Source of the DNA: a virus
Length of the DNA stretch: 28,228 bases
Reading direction: 5' to 3' (one strand)
IMG/VR virus record: IMGVR_UViG_3300017917_004147
Coordinates: 1-28,228 of that record
The notes below the pieces were generated by a model. It had not been told where the DNA came from and ran no database searches. It worked only from the letters and a program-made list of their open reading frames with translations. Shown piece by piece: positions 13,972 through 22,164 of this stretch. Made by a program: the position numbers and the translations under genes. Every line of letters starts with the position of its first letter. Position 1 is the first letter of the stretch.

Positions 13972-14308
13972 TAATAGAAATTTTAAAGTTAAAAATGGAT
14001 TAAATGTAAATGGAACGGCTACATTTAATTCAGACTTTGTTTTAAATGGTACTCAATTAGCATTTGATTCAGAGACAAATAGATTAAAAGTTTATGTAAA
14101 TAACGAATGGGTTCAGATAGCACTATTATCTGATGCCGAAACATTATCTTTTGAGGATATAGCACTATCTATTGATTATGATGGTAATCCAACCTATATT
14201 GTTCAAGGAAATGGGGTTACTCCAGCTGGCACAAGTAAATTTGTTAATGGAGGAGACCCAACTAGCACTTCTTTTAGATATATATTTGATGGTGGCGTAA
14301 TAGCCTAA
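13961..14308 (+). CDS. short fibre-like protein, tandem paralogue
   Basis: A 115-residue protein starting MATNNRNFKVKNGLNVNG. Residues 1-60 are paralogous to the preceding gene; the extra C-terminal 50 residues (YIVQGNGVTPAGTSKFVNGG ... YIFDGGVIA) are Gly-rich and beta-like. It overlaps the previous gene by 11 bases and ends a cluster of five fibre genes that share N-terminal or C-terminal modules. Confidence 0.6.
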   Translation: MATNNRNFKVKNGLNVNGTATFNSDFVLNGTQLAFDSETNRLKVYVNNEWVQIALLSDAETLSFEDIALSIDYDGNPTYIVQGNGVTPAGTSKFVNGGDPTSTSFRYIFDGGVIA

Positions 14309-14328
14309 TCATTATAATATTTAAATGA

Positions 14329-14356
14329 TATAATTTAAGGGTAAAGGGGACAAAAT
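14329..14356 (+). promoter_or_regulatory. probable promoter and ribosome binding site of the large fibre gene
   Basis: TATAAT at 14329-14334, then AAAGGGG at 14343-14349 and the ATG at 14357. A second TATAAT lies at 14313-14318. The leader would be only about 16 bases but contains a ribosome binding site. No clear -35 box was found. Confidence 0.4.
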
Positions 14357-16606
14357 ATGTCAACAGTAAGAATTCAAATACGTAGAGGTACAGCAACCGA
14401 ATGGACAAATGCTGATACCGCTCTAAATTCGTCAGGTGGTCTAGTATTAGCCGCTGGTGAAATGGGTGTAGAAACAAATACACGTAAAATTAAAATAGGT
14501 GACGGATCTACTCGTTGGAGCTCCCTTCAATATATAGCATCAGATTCCCCAGCTATTAGCGAAATTGCACAAGATGCAATTGATCAAGCTCTTTCAATGG
14601 GCTCAGGGTTAACAAAATCTTATAATGATAATACAAATACAATTTCATTAGGAATCGACACAGATGTTGTTGCAACAAAAACATATGTTGATGATGAAAT
14701 AAATTCATTAAATAATACAGTAGCATCTGACTACGTATTAATTTCAGATGTTGGAAATGCAGGCGGTCCTGCAAAATTAGATGCAGATGGAAACTTATTA
14801 ATTCCAAAATCCAGCATTATACTAGAAGGATCTTCAGCAGATGAATATGAAACTACACTTACAGTAGTTAATCCAACTGCAGATAGAACAATTACTTTCC
14901 CGAATGCTACTGGTACAGTAGCAGTTCTTACAACAGACGGAGATTTGGTAGTACCTGGTAACCTAACAGTTTCTGGAGATACAACTACATTAAATGTGTC
15001 TGAAGTTCTTGTTGAAGATAACGAAATCGTATTAAATTCAAATGTTACAACAGGAAATCCAACACTAAGCGCAGCATTTTCAGTACGACGAGGATCTCAA
15101 GATCCAGCATTTATTCAATGGAATGAAACTAATGATAAATGGGTAGTAAACTATGGAACAGCTAATTCAAAAGAAATAGCAATACAAGATGACATAAGTA
15201 GCCTAGATACATCATTAAAAATTTATGCAGATAATGCTGTAGGCGAACATAATACTGAAACTGTTGGAATTCATGGAATTGCAGATACAGCAGATTTAGC
15301 TACACAATCATATGTAAATTCTGCAGTAAGCACACATGAATCTGATACTACTGGAGTTCATGGAATTGCAGATACAGCAGATCTAGCTACAAAGAATTAC
15401 GCAGATACAGCAGTTAGCACACACAGTTCTGACACAACAAGTATACATGGAATAGAAAATACAGCAGATTTAGCTACAAAAAGCTATGCGGATACAGCAG
15501 TTAGCACACATAATTCCGATACAACAAATGTTCATGGAATTGTAGATACAGCAGATCTGACTACATCAACAGCTCTTTCTTATGCAATATCACAAGAAGC
15601 AGCAACAACTGCATCTAATCTAGCTTCAGCAATATCAAATCATAATAATGCGACTACATCCGTTCATGGAATTGCAGATACATCAGCATTAGCACTTACA
15701 TCATATGTAGATACAGCAGATGAAGCATTGCAGGATGCAATAGATCTTAAAGCACCAATTGCTTCCCCAACATTTACTGGCACAGTATCTGGAATTACAG
15801 CAAGCATGGTTGGATTAGGAAATGTAGATAATACGGCTGATTTAGATAAGCCGATATCAACTGCAACACAAACAGCTCTTGATCTTAAGGCACCATTGGC
15901 TTCCCCAACATTTACAGGAACAGCAACAACAAATCACCTAATTGTAGACGGAGACTTTACAATTAATGGTACTAATTTTTCTGCTTCAGCAACATCTATT
16001 ACAATTGAAGATAATATGGTTCAACTTGCTCATGAAAATGCAGCAAATACAGTAGACCTTGGACTTGTCGTTGCTTACAATGACGGAGCAGCAAAACATG
16101 CTGGTATAGTAAGAGATGTTTCTGCAAATACATGGAAACTCTTTAAAGGTGTAACTTCAGAGCCTTCTACAACCGTAGACTTTACACAAGGGTCATTAGA
16201 TGATCTAGAAATAGCAAATCTTGTTGCTACAGATATAACAGTTTCTTCTGGAGTAACTTTTGCAGATGGAGAACAAACAAAACAGGGTGTTCCATCAATA
16301 ACTCCAATTATTCAAAAAACAGCAAGCTACACCTTGGCAGCGCTTTCTGAAAGAGATTCTATTATTGAAGTAGACTCAACAGACCCAGTAACAATAACAA
16401 TTCCAACAAATTCAGCTGTAGCTTTCCCAGTCGGAACTACTCTAGATATTCTTGGAATTAATACTGGATTAATTACAATAGCAGGAGACACTGGAGTTAC
16501 AGTAAATGCAACCCCAGGACTAAAATTACGTACACAATGGTCATCATGTACACTACTTAAGCGTGGAGAAAACTCTTGGGTAGCATACGGAGACTTGAAA
16601 GCATAA
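14357..16606 (+). CDS. long tail-fibre protein with HGIADTADLAT repeats
   Basis: The largest gene here, 749 residues. The N-terminal 70 residues (VRIQIRRGTATEWTNADTAL, GEMGVETNTRKIKIGDGSTR) are a phage tail-attachment module of the kind found in major tropism determinants. Residues about 295-454 hold five 29-residue repeats with the core VHGIADTADLAT. After that come ASPTFTGT and GLGNVDNTADLDKPIS, a classic tail-fibre motif, then DGDFTINGTNFSASATSITI and a C-terminal Gly/Thr-rich beta domain ending WVAYGDLKA. It should form the distal, receptor-binding fibre. AAAGGGG lies 7 bases before the ATG. Confidence 0.8.
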   Translation: MSTVRIQIRRGTATEWTNADTALNSSGGLVLAAGEMGVETNTRKIKIGDGSTRWSSLQYIASDSPAISEIAQDAIDQALSMGSGLTKSYNDNTNTISLGIDTDVVATKTYVDDEINSLNNTVASDYVLISDVGNAGGPAKLDADGNLLIPKSSIILEGSSADEYETTLTVVNPTADRTITFPNATGTVAVLTTDGDLVVPGNLTVSGDTTTLNVSEVLVEDNEIVLNSNVTTGNPTLSAAFSVRRGSQDPAFIQWNETNDKWVVNYGTANSKEIAIQDDISSLDTSLKIYADNAVGEHNTETVGIHGIADTADLATQSYVNSAVSTHESDTTGVHGIADTADLATKNYADTAVSTHSSDTTSIHGIENTADLATKSYADTAVSTHNSDTTNVHGIVDTADLTTSTALSYAISQEAATTASNLASAISNHNNATTSVHGIADTSALALTSYVDTADEALQDAIDLKAPIASPTFTGTVSGITASMVGLGNVDNTADLDKPISTATQTALDLKAPLASPTFTGTATTNHLIVDGDFTINGTNFSASATSITIEDNMVQLAHENAANTVDLGLVVAYNDGAAKHAGIVRDVSANTWKLFKGVTSEPSTTVDFTQGSLDDLEIANLVATDITVSSGVTFADGEQTKQGVPSITPIIQKTASYTLAALSERDSIIEVDSTDPVTITIPTNSAVAFPVGTTLDILGINTGLITIAGDTGVTVNATPGLKLRTQWSSCTLLKRGENSWVAYGDLKA
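15239..15718 (+). repeat. five 87-bp coding repeats in the fibre gene
   Basis: Four head-to-tail copies (15239-15586) and a fifth separated copy (15632-15718) encode 29-residue units with an HxxxTxxxHGIADTADLAT core. The fourth and fifth copies are the most diverged. The DNA is similar enough between copies for recombination to change copy number. Confidence 0.75.
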
Positions 16607-16617
16607 GGAGATAAAAA

Positions 16618-17925
16618 ATGAGTAAAAGATCTGGAAGAAAATCCCAGCAAGCAAATGATTTCTTGCAACCATATAAACCAATAATTGATTCAGTATCAGA
16701 TGTTGGTACAGGTAGAGCATATAACGACGGATCAGCATCAATTTCATTTAGTTTACCTGCAGGATCCCAGCCAGCAGATTCATTTACAGTAACCTCTAGT
16801 CCAACTGGATTAACAGTGACAGGTTCATCATCACCGTTAGTAATTACAGGATTAGCCTCTAATACGGAATATACATTTACAGTATATGCAACAAATTCTT
16901 ATGGTAATTCTGAAATATCTGATGCTTCTAGTAATGTATTAATTACTACTGTACCACAAGCTCCACTCTCTCCTTCAGTTTCTTCAACTATAGCAGATAA
17001 AGATGACGTCTCATGGACAGAGCCAGCAAGCGGTGGTAAAGCAATTACATCTTATACCGTAGTTTCTTCAGATGGTCCATCTTATCAAAATATTACAGGA
17101 TCATCCTATCAAGTTTCAGAAACAGGAGGAACTTCACAAAGTTATACTATTTATGCTATTAATGCTAATGGTACATCTTTAGGAGGAACTACAAGTCAAG
17201 TAACAACATTCTTCTCCCCACCATCATTCTTTGCTCCTCCAGGATTCTTCGGTCCACCACTATTCTTTGGCCCTCCAGGATTCTTCGGCCCACCACTATT
17301 CTTTGGCCCTCCAGGATTCTTCGGCCCACCACTATTCTTTGGCCCTCCAGGATTCTTTGGCCCTCCAGGATTCTTCGGCCCACCTAGATTCTTTGCTCCT
17401 CCAGGATTCTTCGGTCCTCCATACTTCAGTAAGTGTCTTCATGATGACACACCAGTAACAGTTGTTGGAGAAAATGATTCTATAGAATATAAACCAGCAA
17501 AAGATGTTCAAGAAGGAGATTGGATTTGGGCAGTAGAAATCCAAGAATTACCTTCAGATGAAGCAGCTTATTCATCACTATTCTGGACAAGTCCTACAGC
17601 GACATTTAATGGATTAGTAAAAACAGAAGTTATAAATAAGTATACTTCTTTAGCAGAAGAAACAATAATCATAAATAATGATCCTTCTTCTAGATTTACT
17701 AAAGAACATCCAATGTTTATTACTAGAAATGGTCAAAATAGTTTTATTTTAGCCGATTCTATTCAAGTTGGAGATATTTTATCAAAACATGATTCATCAG
17801 GAAATATCTATACAGAAGAAATTACTTCTATAGATGTAATAGTTGAAGAATGTACTGTTCATACCTTCAATGCCGAACCTTATGATTTAATTTATGCCAA
17901 TGGCATATTAACACATAATAAATAA
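16618..17925 (+). CDS. fibre protein: FN3 x2, FFxPP repeats, C-terminal Hint domain
   Basis: A 435-residue protein with four parts. Residues 1-30 are basic and then neutral. Residues 30-197 hold two fibronectin type III domains (ITGLASNTEYTFTVYATNSY; WTEPASGGKAITSYTVVSSD). Residues 198-269 are twelve hexads FF(G/A/S)PPx. Residues 273-435 are a Hint domain: Cys273-Leu-His-Asp-Asp-Thr-Pro at its first residue, then VQEGDWIWAV, the block-B motif FTKEHPMFITRNG, and a block F/G end, HTFNAEPYDLIYANGILTHN, with one Lys left after His433-Asn434. Hint domains cleave or ligate themselves through the first Cys and last Asn. As no Cys/Ser/Thr follows the Asn, splicing is unlikely and cleavage or nucleophile attachment is favoured. 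AAGGAG precedes the ATG. Confidence 0.85.
   Translation: MSKRSGRKSQQANDFLQPYKPIIDSVSDVGTGRAYNDGSASISFSLPAGSQPADSFTVTSSPTGLTVTGSSSPLVITGLASNTEYTFTVYATNSYGNSEISDASSNVLITTVPQAPLSPSVSSTIADKDDVSWTEPASGGKAITSYTVVSSDGPSYQNITGSSYQVSETGGTSQSYTIYAINANGTSLGGTTSQVTTFFSPPSFFAPPGFFGPPLFFGPPGFFGPPLFFGPPGFFGPPLFFGPPGFFGPPGFFGPPRFFAPPGFFGPPYFSKCLHDDTPVTVVGENDSIEYKPAKDVQEGDWIWAVEIQELPSDEAAYSSLFWTSPTATFNGLVKTEVINKYTSLAEETIIINNDPSSRFTKEHPMFITRNGQNSFILADSIQVGDILSKHDSSGNIYTEEITSIDVIVEECTVHTFNAEPYDLIYANGILTHNK
17209..17424 (+). repeat. tandem 18/36-bp repeats encoding FFGPP hexads
   Basis: Twelve 18-bp units encode FFxPPx hexads; alternate units (GFFGPP, LFFGPP) form a 36-bp higher-order repeat that is nearly identical in the centre. 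Open frames in the other reading frames here are by-products of the repeat. Confidence 0.9.
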
Positions 17926-17950
17926 CATAGACAAAAATAAAATATTTTGA

Positions 17951-17983
17951 TATACTAAGATTTACTAGTAGAAAGATATTTAT
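17951..17983 (+). promoter_or_regulatory. possible promoter of the oxygenase cluster
   Basis: TATACT at 17951-17956 (in TTTTGATATACT), followed by a leader with GAAAGA about 6 bases before the TTG start at 17984. No terminator was found after the Hint gene, so read-through is also possible. Confidence 0.4.
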
Positions 17984-18601
17984 TTGAAAAAGCAAGAAGT
18001 CGGTTATGGAATTTGGCTGTACGAAGACGTATTCCCAGACTCTTTAAATCTAATTAATAGATTAGAAAATACTATAGAGCAAAGTAATGGTATTTATTCT
18101 TGGAAAGAGGCTATGGTTGGCTGGAAGAAAAAAGTTCCAGAGTACAGAAATTGTTTAGATTTTAAAATTTCAAAATCAAATAATATTTCAGTAATAAAAA
18201 ATAAAAATAGTTTAGAAATTCAATCTATTTGGCAAGATTCTTATAATGCTCAAAAAGATTGTTTAGAAGATTATTGCAAAATGTATAATATTAAACTAGA
18301 TTATTGGGAAGCTTTTAATTTTGTTAAATATTTTGAAGGTCATCATTTTGAAGAACACTCAGACCATGGAGACGCATATGTTTGTACTGTATCTGGTGTT
18401 GGTTATTTAAATGATGATTATGAGGGTGGAGAACTATTTTTCCCTAAATTAAATATATATATAAAACCACAGGCAGGACAATTATATTTATTTCCTTCTA
18501 CCTTTATATATTCTCATAAATCTTTACCAATAAAAAACGGAATTAAATATTCAATAGTAACTATGTTTGACTATAACGATAAACATCATAAAGGAGTATA
18601 A
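17984..18601 (+). CDS. 2OG-Fe(II) oxygenase (P4H type), first of a tandem pair
   Basis: A 205-residue enzyme. Fe(II) ligands are His125-Ser-Asp127 (EEHSDHGD) and His178 (YSHKSLP); Lys188 (NGIKYSI) stands where Arg normally binds 2-oxoglutarate. The family signature GYLNDDYEGGELFFPK is present. The N-terminal 110 residues include WLYEDVFPDSLNLINRLE and YWEAFNFVKY. The start is TTG. It is paralogous to the next gene (same EAFNFVKY, HSDHG and GGELFF segments), consistent with tandem duplication. It is the first gene after the Hint-domain fibre protein. Its substrate is unknown; virion protein is the leading guess. Confidence 0.85.
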   Translation: MKKQEVGYGIWLYEDVFPDSLNLINRLENTIEQSNGIYSWKEAMVGWKKKVPEYRNCLDFKISKSNNISVIKNKNSLEIQSIWQDSYNAQKDCLEDYCKMYNIKLDYWEAFNFVKYFEGHHFEEHSDHGDAYVCTVSGVGYLNDDYEGGELFFPKLNIYIKPQAGQLYLFPSTFIYSHKSLPIKNGIKYSIVTMFDYNDKHHKGV

Positions 18602-19297
18602 ATGTTATCAAACGCTGAATACCTAGCCCCAGGAATAATGGTTTATAGAAACGTTTTCCCAGAATCTATGAATTTAATTAATCGTCTAGAATCAGAATTA
18701 TCAAAAGAAAATAATTCATATAAATGGAAAATAGCACAAACTGGTTATTCGTACACAGATAAAAGATATAGAGATTGTGCTGATTTTAAAATTAAAAGCA
18801 ATGATAATGGACATTTAATGCTAGGCGGAGAAATGGTAATGCCAGAAAACAAAACCGATACAGAAATAGCTTTAGAAAAAATATGGGAAGACTCCTATAA
18901 AGCTCAACTAGGCCCAGTAGAAGATTATAGAAAACTTTTCGGACTTGCCCCACTTAATTATTGGGAATCTTTTAATTTTGTTAAGTATGGAAAAGATCAG
19001 CATTTTCAAGTACATTCCGACCATGGATACTCCTACATATGCGTACTATCTTCAGTAGGATATATAAATGATGATTATGAAGGAGGAGAATTATTTTTTG
19101 ATAAAATTAATTTAAAGATTAAGCCAAAAGCTGGAGACTTATATCTTTTCCCGTCATCCTACATATATTCCCACGCAGCAATGCCAGTAACAAAAGGAGT
19201 CAAATATTCTATAGTAACAATGTTAGACTATTTAGAAGCTCCTCATACCCCAGACTATAGAAAAATTGAAAAAAGATATACAGAAAATTATTTATAA
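18602..19297 (+). CDS. 2OG-Fe(II) oxygenase (P4H type), second of a tandem pair
   Basis: A 231-residue paralogue of the preceding enzyme. Fe(II) ligands His138-Ser-Asp140 (QVHSDHGYS) and His191 (YSHAAMP), with Lys201 (GVKYSI) as the 2-oxoglutarate contact. Signature GYINDDYEGGELFFDK. It differs by an insertion near residues 70-90 and a C-terminal extension rich in basic and Tyr residues. The ATG follows the previous stop codon directly and GGAG lies 4 bases before it, so both are made together. Confidence 0.86.
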   Translation: MLSNAEYLAPGIMVYRNVFPESMNLINRLESELSKENNSYKWKIAQTGYSYTDKRYRDCADFKIKSNDNGHLMLGGEMVMPENKTDTEIALEKIWEDSYKAQLGPVEDYRKLFGLAPLNYWESFNFVKYGKDQHFQVHSDHGYSYICVLSSVGYINDDYEGGELFFDKINLKIKPKAGDLYLFPSSYIYSHAAMPVTKGVKYSIVTMLDYLEAPHTPDYRKIEKRYTENYL

Positions 19298-20001
19298 TGT
19301 ATAGAATAAAAGCATATACAAATGATAATTCTGCCAATATTTCTCAAATAAATATTAAAAGAGATTGGATGGATAACACTGTAGACGGTCATGCCTATAG
19401 ATGTTTCCCAGTTACTTTAGCAAATGGCTTAGGTTGGGGTCTCTCTTTTCCTAAAGATATTTCATTTATATGGGACGGGATATCAGATACTTCTGGACAT
19501 CATGTAAAAATATTAGAAGGAGAAGAGTATTGTTATACTGAAAGGGCTAACGCTACTATTAGTTTTAAAACAGGAATTATTTTTGAAACAGACCCTGATG
19601 TGAGTTTACTACAGATGCCAGTTCCAAATATGTTTATAGATGGAGCTCAAGCTTTTACAACAATAATGAGCACTTCATTTTTTAAAGGAGAATTTCCGTG
19701 TGCTTTAAGAATAAATAAACCATTTACAAAAATCACTATAAAAGCAAATCAACCATTTATATCTATTATTCCAATATCATTAACCAAATTACAAAATTCT
19801 TTTATTGAAATTGATGATCCTAAAAATATAAAACATAATGTAGTTTTGAATGGAGATGAGCATGTAGAAATAGTTAAAGAAAAAACAAATAATGGTCAGT
19901 GGACAAATTTTTATAGAGATGCTGTTAATTATAAAGGGCAAAAAATAGGAGAGCATGAAGTAAAAGCTATTAGGCTTCATGTAAATAATAAAAATGACTG
20001 A
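19297..20001 (+). CDS. DUF6065-like protein
   Basis: A 234-residue protein with the pattern RCFPVTLANGLGWGLSFP followed by WDG, and later KITIKANQPFISIIPI. This resembles the DUF6065 family, found in phages and bacteria near oxygenases and glycan genes; its function is not established. The fold appears all-beta, and no catalytic triad is obvious. TAATG overlaps the previous stop by one base. The next gene has the same overall order of motifs and may be a distant paralogue. Confidence 0.6.
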   Translation: MYRIKAYTNDNSANISQINIKRDWMDNTVDGHAYRCFPVTLANGLGWGLSFPKDISFIWDGISDTSGHHVKILEGEEYCYTERANATISFKTGIIFETDPDVSLLQMPVPNMFIDGAQAFTTIMSTSFFKGEFPCALRINKPFTKITIKANQPFISIIPISLTKLQNSFIEIDDPKNIKHNVVLNGDEHVEIVKEKTNNGQWTNFYRDAVNYKGQKIGEHEVKAIRLHVNNKND

Positions 20002-20710
20002 TATAATTTTTCATTCATCTAGAGAATATAATAATAAATCAAAAAATTATTTACCAATACCTGCAAAAAAACAACAACCAGACTGGTTTTCAAAATCAAG
20101 CAAATATTGGAAAAATGATAAAGGTGAAGATTTAATTAATAATTTTGGAAAAATTTTAGGATTCAAATCGTGCCCAGCACTATTAGATTCTTTTTCTTTA
20201 GGATATTTATTAACAACTCCTTGCGATTTAGCATTTTTTGAGTATAAAGACAATATTTATGTAGAAACAGAAGAGGGGTTTTCAGAATTTTGTGGAAGAA
20301 GAGATGATATGTATGGATTCCCTGTCCCACATGGATATAGAAAACAACATTTTCATTGGTGGCCAAATTGGTCTATTGAAACCCCACCAGGATATAGTTC
20401 AATCATTATGCATCCTTTAAATAGGTACGATTTACCTTTTTTAACAACTAATGGTATTATTGATAGCGATATGTATACTATTTCTGGGCTACTACCGTTT
20501 TTTTTAAAAAATGATTTTATTGGCCTACTCCCTAAAGGTACACCATATGCTCAAATAATTCCATTTAAAAGAGAAGAATATAGTATGAAAACCGTTATGC
20601 ATAGTCAAGATGAAATGTTTATAAAGCATACGGAAACTGCAAAAAATTTTAGAGTAAAAGATGGAGGCGTATACAAAAAAACAATTTGGTCTCCTAAAAA
20701 ATATGAATAG
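19994..20710 (+). CDS. DUF6065-related protein, remote paralogue of the preceding gene
   Basis: A 238-residue protein. Near residue 20 it has LPIPAKKQQPDWF, then KSCPALLDSFSLGYLLTTPC, HFHWWPNWSIETPPGYSS and GLLPKGTPYAQIIPFKREEY. The order (a G(W/Y)-LxxPxD strand, a central hydrophobic beta part, then a K-x-P/Q-IIPF strand) parallels the preceding gene. I recognise the type from phage genomes but not its function. Several His and Trp residues lie around residues 111-118. It overlaps the previous gene by 8 bases. Confidence 0.55.
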   Translation: MTDIIFHSSREYNNKSKNYLPIPAKKQQPDWFSKSSKYWKNDKGEDLINNFGKILGFKSCPALLDSFSLGYLLTTPCDLAFFEYKDNIYVETEEGFSEFCGRRDDMYGFPVPHGYRKQHFHWWPNWSIETPPGYSSIIMHPLNRYDLPFLTTNGIIDSDMYTISGLLPFFLKNDFIGLLPKGTPYAQIIPFKREEYSMKTVMHSQDEMFIKHTETAKNFRVKDGGVYKKTIWSPKKYE

Positions 20711-20721
20711 GATAAATATTT

Positions 20722-21444
20722 ATGGTATTTGAAAATGCTAACGAAAAAGATGTTATTTTAAATTATGATGCTTTAAAAGAGGGAAGGCACATAAGAAAAT
20801 CCAGACAGTCAATAACCCCATCTGGATATTTTGGATCATCCCCAGACATGATAAAAGAAATAGAAAATTTTTTAACTGAAGAAGAACAAACTACTTTATT
20901 AAATTTTGCTAAAAATAATAAAATATGGGATGTCACAGAATCTCATTATAATGAAAATGGAACTATTATTTATGACCATAGAGTTTGGGAAAATAGAGTA
21001 GCAACTTTAAATACGCTTATGAAAGCAGATGAAAGTATTGTTTTGATGTTGAGAAAAATTATAGATAGACTGAAGCCTATTATAGAAGAATTTTATAATG
21101 TAGAAGCAATATCTACAAATCCAGCAATTGTTAGGTGGCCAAAAGGAACTTATCAGTTCCCACATGCAGATAAAGAATTACACGAAGGACCAGATGCAGG
21201 AACAGAAAATGATTTTCCTTGGTATGATTTAGGAACTATTTTTTATCTTAATGATGACTATGAAGGCGGAGAATTACATTTTCCAAAACAACAGATATCT
21301 TTTAAACCCAAAGCTAGGGCAGCATATTTTTTCCCAGGAGATTTAAATTATATCCATGGAGTAAATATAGTTCAAGAAGGATGTAGGTATACTTCTCCTT
21401 GGTTCTGGACTATTAAACAATTAAAGGGATCAAAAAATGTTTGA
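20722..21444 (+). CDS. 2OG-Fe(II) oxygenase (P4H type)
   Basis: A 240-residue enzyme with a long N-terminal helical region. Fe(II) ligands are His148-Ala-Asp150 (FPHADKE) and His212 (YIHGVN); Arg222 (CRYTSPW) binds 2-oxoglutarate. Signature IFYLNDDYEGGELHFPK and FKPKARAAYFFPG. The insertion between the HxD motif and the signature (LHEGPDAGTENDF) is longer than in its neighbours and may shape the substrate cleft. AGGA lies about 8 bases before the ATG. It overlaps the next gene by 8 bases. Confidence 0.88.
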   Translation: MVFENANEKDVILNYDALKEGRHIRKSRQSITPSGYFGSSPDMIKEIENFLTEEEQTTLLNFAKNNKIWDVTESHYNENGTIIYDHRVWENRVATLNTLMKADESIVLMLRKIIDRLKPIIEEFYNVEAISTNPAIVRWPKGTYQFPHADKELHEGPDAGTENDFPWYDLGTIFYLNDDYEGGELHFPKQQISFKPKARAAYFFPGDLNYIHGVNIVQEGCRYTSPWFWTIKQLKGSKNV

Positions 21445-22150
21445 AATTACAAAGCATAAAGATGATGTTTTTACAATTAAAAATTTTATAACTAAGGATG
21501 AAGCTGATAGAATTATTGCTTACTTAGAAATGTCTGTTCAGATGGGATATATAAAATGGAACGAAATTTCATTTTATGAATCATATGCAATGGGATTTTG
21601 GGAATACGACAATAATTTAATTCCTTTTGGATTTGACCCAAAATATTTTCATTCTTTAAAAGAAAAAATTAAAAAAGCTTCCGAAGATTGTTTCGGAAAA
21701 GAGCTTTCAGAAATTAGTTATCATGCTCAAAAGTGGATTAAAGGAGCATTTGCAGACTTTCATTCAGATAATTCAGATAAAGAAGGAAATCCAACAGCGT
21801 TTCAAAGAAGTAAATATGCATCATTTTTATATTTAAATGATAATTTTGAAGGAGGATATTTAAATTTTGAACATTATCCTATAAATATTAAACCTGAAGT
21901 TGGCATGATTGCAATCTTTAGAGGCGGTCATGGAAATGAGCATGAAGTTACAACCGTAAGATCTGGTGAAAGATACACTATAGGATCATTTTGGGACGAT
22001 GCAGATGCAGTATATACAGATGAACAAAGAGCAGCCTGGGAAGCAGAGTTAAAAGTAACTCGTGCAGAACAAGATGTTATGTATAAAAAGTGGGCAGAAG
22101 ATAGAGCAGCAGGAATAGTTCCTCAATATAAAAGTAAATATGGATTATAA
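21437..22150 (+). CDS. 2OG-Fe(II) oxygenase (P4H type) with basic C-terminal tail
   Basis: A 237-residue enzyme. Fe(II) ligands His109-Ser-Asp111 (FHSDNSD) and His169 (GNEHEVT), with Arg179 (GERYTI) for 2-oxoglutarate. Signature FLYLNDNFEGGYLNFE; the usual acidic residue of GGEIEF is replaced by Tyr-Leu-Asn. A helical tail of about 50 residues (EQRAAWEAELKVTRAEQDVM, then YKSKYGL) extends beyond the core and may mediate partner binding. It is coupled by overlap to the previous gene. Confidence 0.87.
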   Translation: MFEITKHKDDVFTIKNFITKDEADRIIAYLEMSVQMGYIKWNEISFYESYAMGFWEYDNNLIPFGFDPKYFHSLKEKIKKASEDCFGKELSEISYHAQKWIKGAFADFHSDNSDKEGNPTAFQRSKYASFLYLNDNFEGGYLNFEHYPINIKPEVGMIAIFRGGHGNEHEVTTVRSGERYTIGSFWDDADAVYTDEQRAAWEAELKVTRAEQDVMYKKWAEDRAAGIVPQYKSKYGL

Positions 22151-22164
22151 TAGAAAGGTAAGCC

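Noticed and set aside
17209-17424. CRISPR array
   Set aside because: Repeats are in-frame and contiguous with no unique spacers, and the region is plainly coding.
17189-17544. Open reading frames in other frames and on the minus strand across the Pro-rich repeat
   Set aside because: They are by-products of the tandem 18/36-bp repeat and contain only repeated low-complexity peptides; the FFxPP frame is continuous with FN3 and Hint domains.
17434-17925. Functional splicing intein
   Set aside because: There is no C-terminal extein and the +1 residue is Lys, not Cys/Ser/Thr; a terminal Hint processing domain fits better.
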